In this document: one piece after another, positions 62,340 through 64,000 of the stretch
Layout of the letters: each line of letters opens with the position of its first letter
Numbering within the stretch: position 1 is the stretch's first letter
DNA from: Lamellibrachia columna
Taxonomy: Eukaryota > Annelida > Polychaeta > Sabellida > Siboglinidae
NCBI GenBank assembly: GCA_963662155.1
Contig: OY759263.1
Location: 4,108,041 to 4,172,040 of the forward strand
Length of the DNA: 64,000 nucleotides
Reading direction: 5' to 3'
Notes under the pieces: generated by a model
Told to the model about the DNA's origin: nothing
The model's database searches: none
What the model saw: only the letters and a program-made list of their open reading frames with translations
Made by a program: the position numbers and the translations under genes

Positions 62340-62680
62340 CACTGAATGAGACCTGCCTATTTGGTAGTCCTTACATTGAATGTTACCTGCCTACTTGGTA
62401 ATCCTCACGCTGAATGAGACCTGCCTACTTGGTAGTCCCCACACTAAATGAGACCTGCCTACTTGGTAGTCCCCACAATGAATAAGACCTGTCTACTTGG
62501 CAGTCCCCACACTAAATGAGATCTGCCAACTTGGTAGTCCTTACAATGAATAAGACCAGGACCTGGTCTTATTCATAATGATCTGCTTACTTGGCAGTCC
62601 CCACATTTAATGACACCTGCCTACTTGGTAGTCCTCACACTGAATGAGATCTTACTACTTGGCAGTCCCCACACTGTCAA
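62340..62680. repeat. Tandem repeat of about 34 bp, nine to ten units
   Basis: Units of GAATGAGACCTGCCTACTTG plus GTAGTCCCCACACT. A palindrome (62546-62576) interrupts the array. It ends about 70 bases from the SF3B6 stop codon, in its 3' UTR. Confidence 0.9.
62546..62576. repeat. Perfect palindrome with 15-bp arms
   Basis: ATGAATAAGACCAGG, a single A, then the exact reverse complement. It corresponds to one array unit joined head-to-head with an inverted piece of the next. Confidence 0.95.
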
Positions 62681-62749
62681 CTAGTCATTTGGGTGTTGCC
62701 ATGGAAACTGTCACATAAGAGACAAACAAAGAGTCATATATTTCACTGG

Positions 62750-62839
62750 TCATTTCTTCTCGGGCGTACTCAGTCCATACTTCTGCTTCATGTGGTCAAG
62801 ATCTTCTTGTTTCTTTTGCTGGTCAAGCTTCTTGTAGGC
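62750..62839 (-). CDS. SF3B6: SF3B6 last exon
   Basis: 90 nt including TGA. Acceptor TTTTCTGTGCAG. It codes the basic C-terminal helix. Confidence 0.93.
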   Translation of the reverse strand, partial: AYKKLDQQKKQEDLDHMKQKYGLSTPEKK

Positions 62840-63462
62840 CTGCACAGAAAATGAGTCCAGTTAGCATTTCTTTGAAAATTCTGTTTAAATCGGTCACAAT
62901 ATATTTCATGGCCAGTAAAGACACAACAAATACTAATAAATTAGTTCATAGTCAGTATACATTAGGGGGAGATATAGCAGCTGTAATTGTTTTTTTTTTA
63001 AATACTCTAAATGTAGTAATGCCACATTTTGATAGCTACATGTAGGTTTCCTATTAAAGTTCATTTTAGAACATTTTACATACCTCTAAATTATTTTTAT
63101 TTGTGAAGAAAGTATGCTCCTAATGAATGTACATTAATATGAACAATCTGTTGACAACTTTAGCAAATTAACACTGATTTTGGAGTTGCCTAACCCTCTT
63201 GTTTTGATGCTCCTCTGAGCTAGGGTTTCCAATAGAAGTTTTCTTATTATCTTTGTTATTAAATACATGGAATGACTGTAATGAAGAGTAAACAATTAGT
63301 AATTGGGGGCCACTGCCACTGACCTTGTTAGGCTGGTAGTACAGGACGACGAGGTACCGGTTGCACACGTTGAAGCCCGACAAGTGGTCACAGGCATTCT
63401 TTGCATCAAAGATGTCCTCGTACACCACAAACGCTGTCCCTCTCGTCTCCTGCGTTGTTCCT
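62750..63462 (-). CDS. SF3B6: SF3B6 (SF3b 14 kDa subunit, p14), last two exons
   Basis: SF3B6 is an RRM protein of the U2 snRNP that sits at the branch-point adenosine during splicing. Exon 63462-63324 codes [40 protein letters not shown] and YYQPNK, nearly identical to human SF3B6, including the RNP1-like RGTAFVVY. Acceptor ACGTTGCAG, donor AACAAG-GTCAGT. Exon 62839-62750 codes [20 protein letters not shown], then YGLSTPEKK and TGA, joined in phase 0. About 75 of an expected 125 residues are present. The N-terminal exons, with the branch-point-contacting Tyr, lie beyond 64000. Confidence 0.96.
63324..63462 (-). CDS. SF3B6: SF3B6 penultimate exon
   Basis: 139 nt, entering in phase 2 and leaving in phase 0. 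It contains the second half of the RRM. Confidence 0.95.
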
Positions 63463-63589
63463 CTGCAACGTGCAATAAGTGTGACCCTTATATCAGTATT
63501 TCACTCATCTCAAGCAGATATTGTGTTGAACAGACACAACAAACCAGTTACTGTATTTATTAGTGCTATGTTTACCTTAGATAAGTTAA

Positions 63590-63955
63590 AGGTGCACTGC
63601 AGGCCATAGAATAATATTAATTACTTAACATTTTGGTACAATGATAATGTAAAATGTTAAGTTTTGTCTCAAAATATATATAACTCTTCGTAGATCGCCC
63701 GGAACTGATATTTCTTTTAATACCCCCCCCCCACTGCCAGCAAAAATGTTTTATAAATGACTGCGTGATCAACTTTAATCTTATGTAGGAGAAAATAATT
63801 ACAATTTATCAATCTATAGTGATACCTGCTCAAGCAACCACCTGTCATTACCAACCAAAACAACACCTCCCGAAGTACCACTTGTATTAAGATACAACCT
63901 GTATAATTAAGACACCCTTTTTGACCATTCACTGAGGAGTTGTTTAAAAGTGCTT
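63590..63955 (-). repeat. Interspersed repeat, second copy of 34197-34559
   Basis: Reverse complement of the intron 9 copy. This copy ends GGCCTGCAGTGCACCTTTAA, showing what the repeat looks like without a splice site. It lies in an SF3B6 intron. Confidence 0.75.
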
Positions 63956-64000
63956 AATCAATTAGATTTTTTGCTCGTTTAATATCAAATTAATTTTGCA

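Overview
This is animal (metazoan) nuclear DNA. It shows spliced protein-coding genes with GT-AG introns, AT-rich introns, microsatellites and a dense, mostly dead transposon load. The repeats (CR1-type retrotransposons with an esterase-type ORF1, a 2A-bearing non-LTR element, Gypsy, hAT, pogo/mariner, a Polinton remnant) fit an invertebrate bilaterian. I cannot name the phylum from the sequence alone.

Two host genes are clear. The first is the orthologue of CACHD1 (VWA- and Cache-domain protein, a relative of the calcium-channel alpha2delta subunits). It lies on the + strand in 23 exons from 21452 to 59930. The exons I chose keep phase throughout, contain no stop, and sum to 3831 nt (1277 codons including the stop), very close to my recollection of about 1274 residues for human CACHD1. 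The initiator exon is not found. The second is SF3B6 (SF3b 14 kDa subunit) on the - strand; its last two exons are at 63462-62750 and the gene runs out of the window. The two genes converge, about 2.8 kb apart.

Layout. 1-960: end of a decayed Polinton/Maverick (capsid-type protein, then an adenain-like protease with altered catalytic positions). 970-21400: intergenic, filled with CR1 copies on both strands, one carrying an esterase-like ORF1, plus an LTR-element tail with a likely solo LTR and small repeats. 21452-59930: CACHD1, whose introns have collected a 43-bp minisatellite that duplicates a splice acceptor, a 2A-bearing non-LTR element, a Gypsy element with a 5-bp target duplication, a pogo-like element, a mariner remnant, a fold-back element, CR1 pieces, two hAT-type elements with 8-bp target duplications, tRNA-like tandem copies, several minisatellites, and an unexplained pair of extra exons or a nested gene in intron 18. 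59931-64000: CACHD1 3' region, perfect palindromes, a tandem array and SF3B6.

The main theme is splice signals embedded in repeats: a donor running into a (GTGC)n tract, an acceptor copied about 28 times in a stop-free array, an acceptor at the edge of an interspersed repeat, and a GC donor. All transposon open frames seen are broken or truncated.
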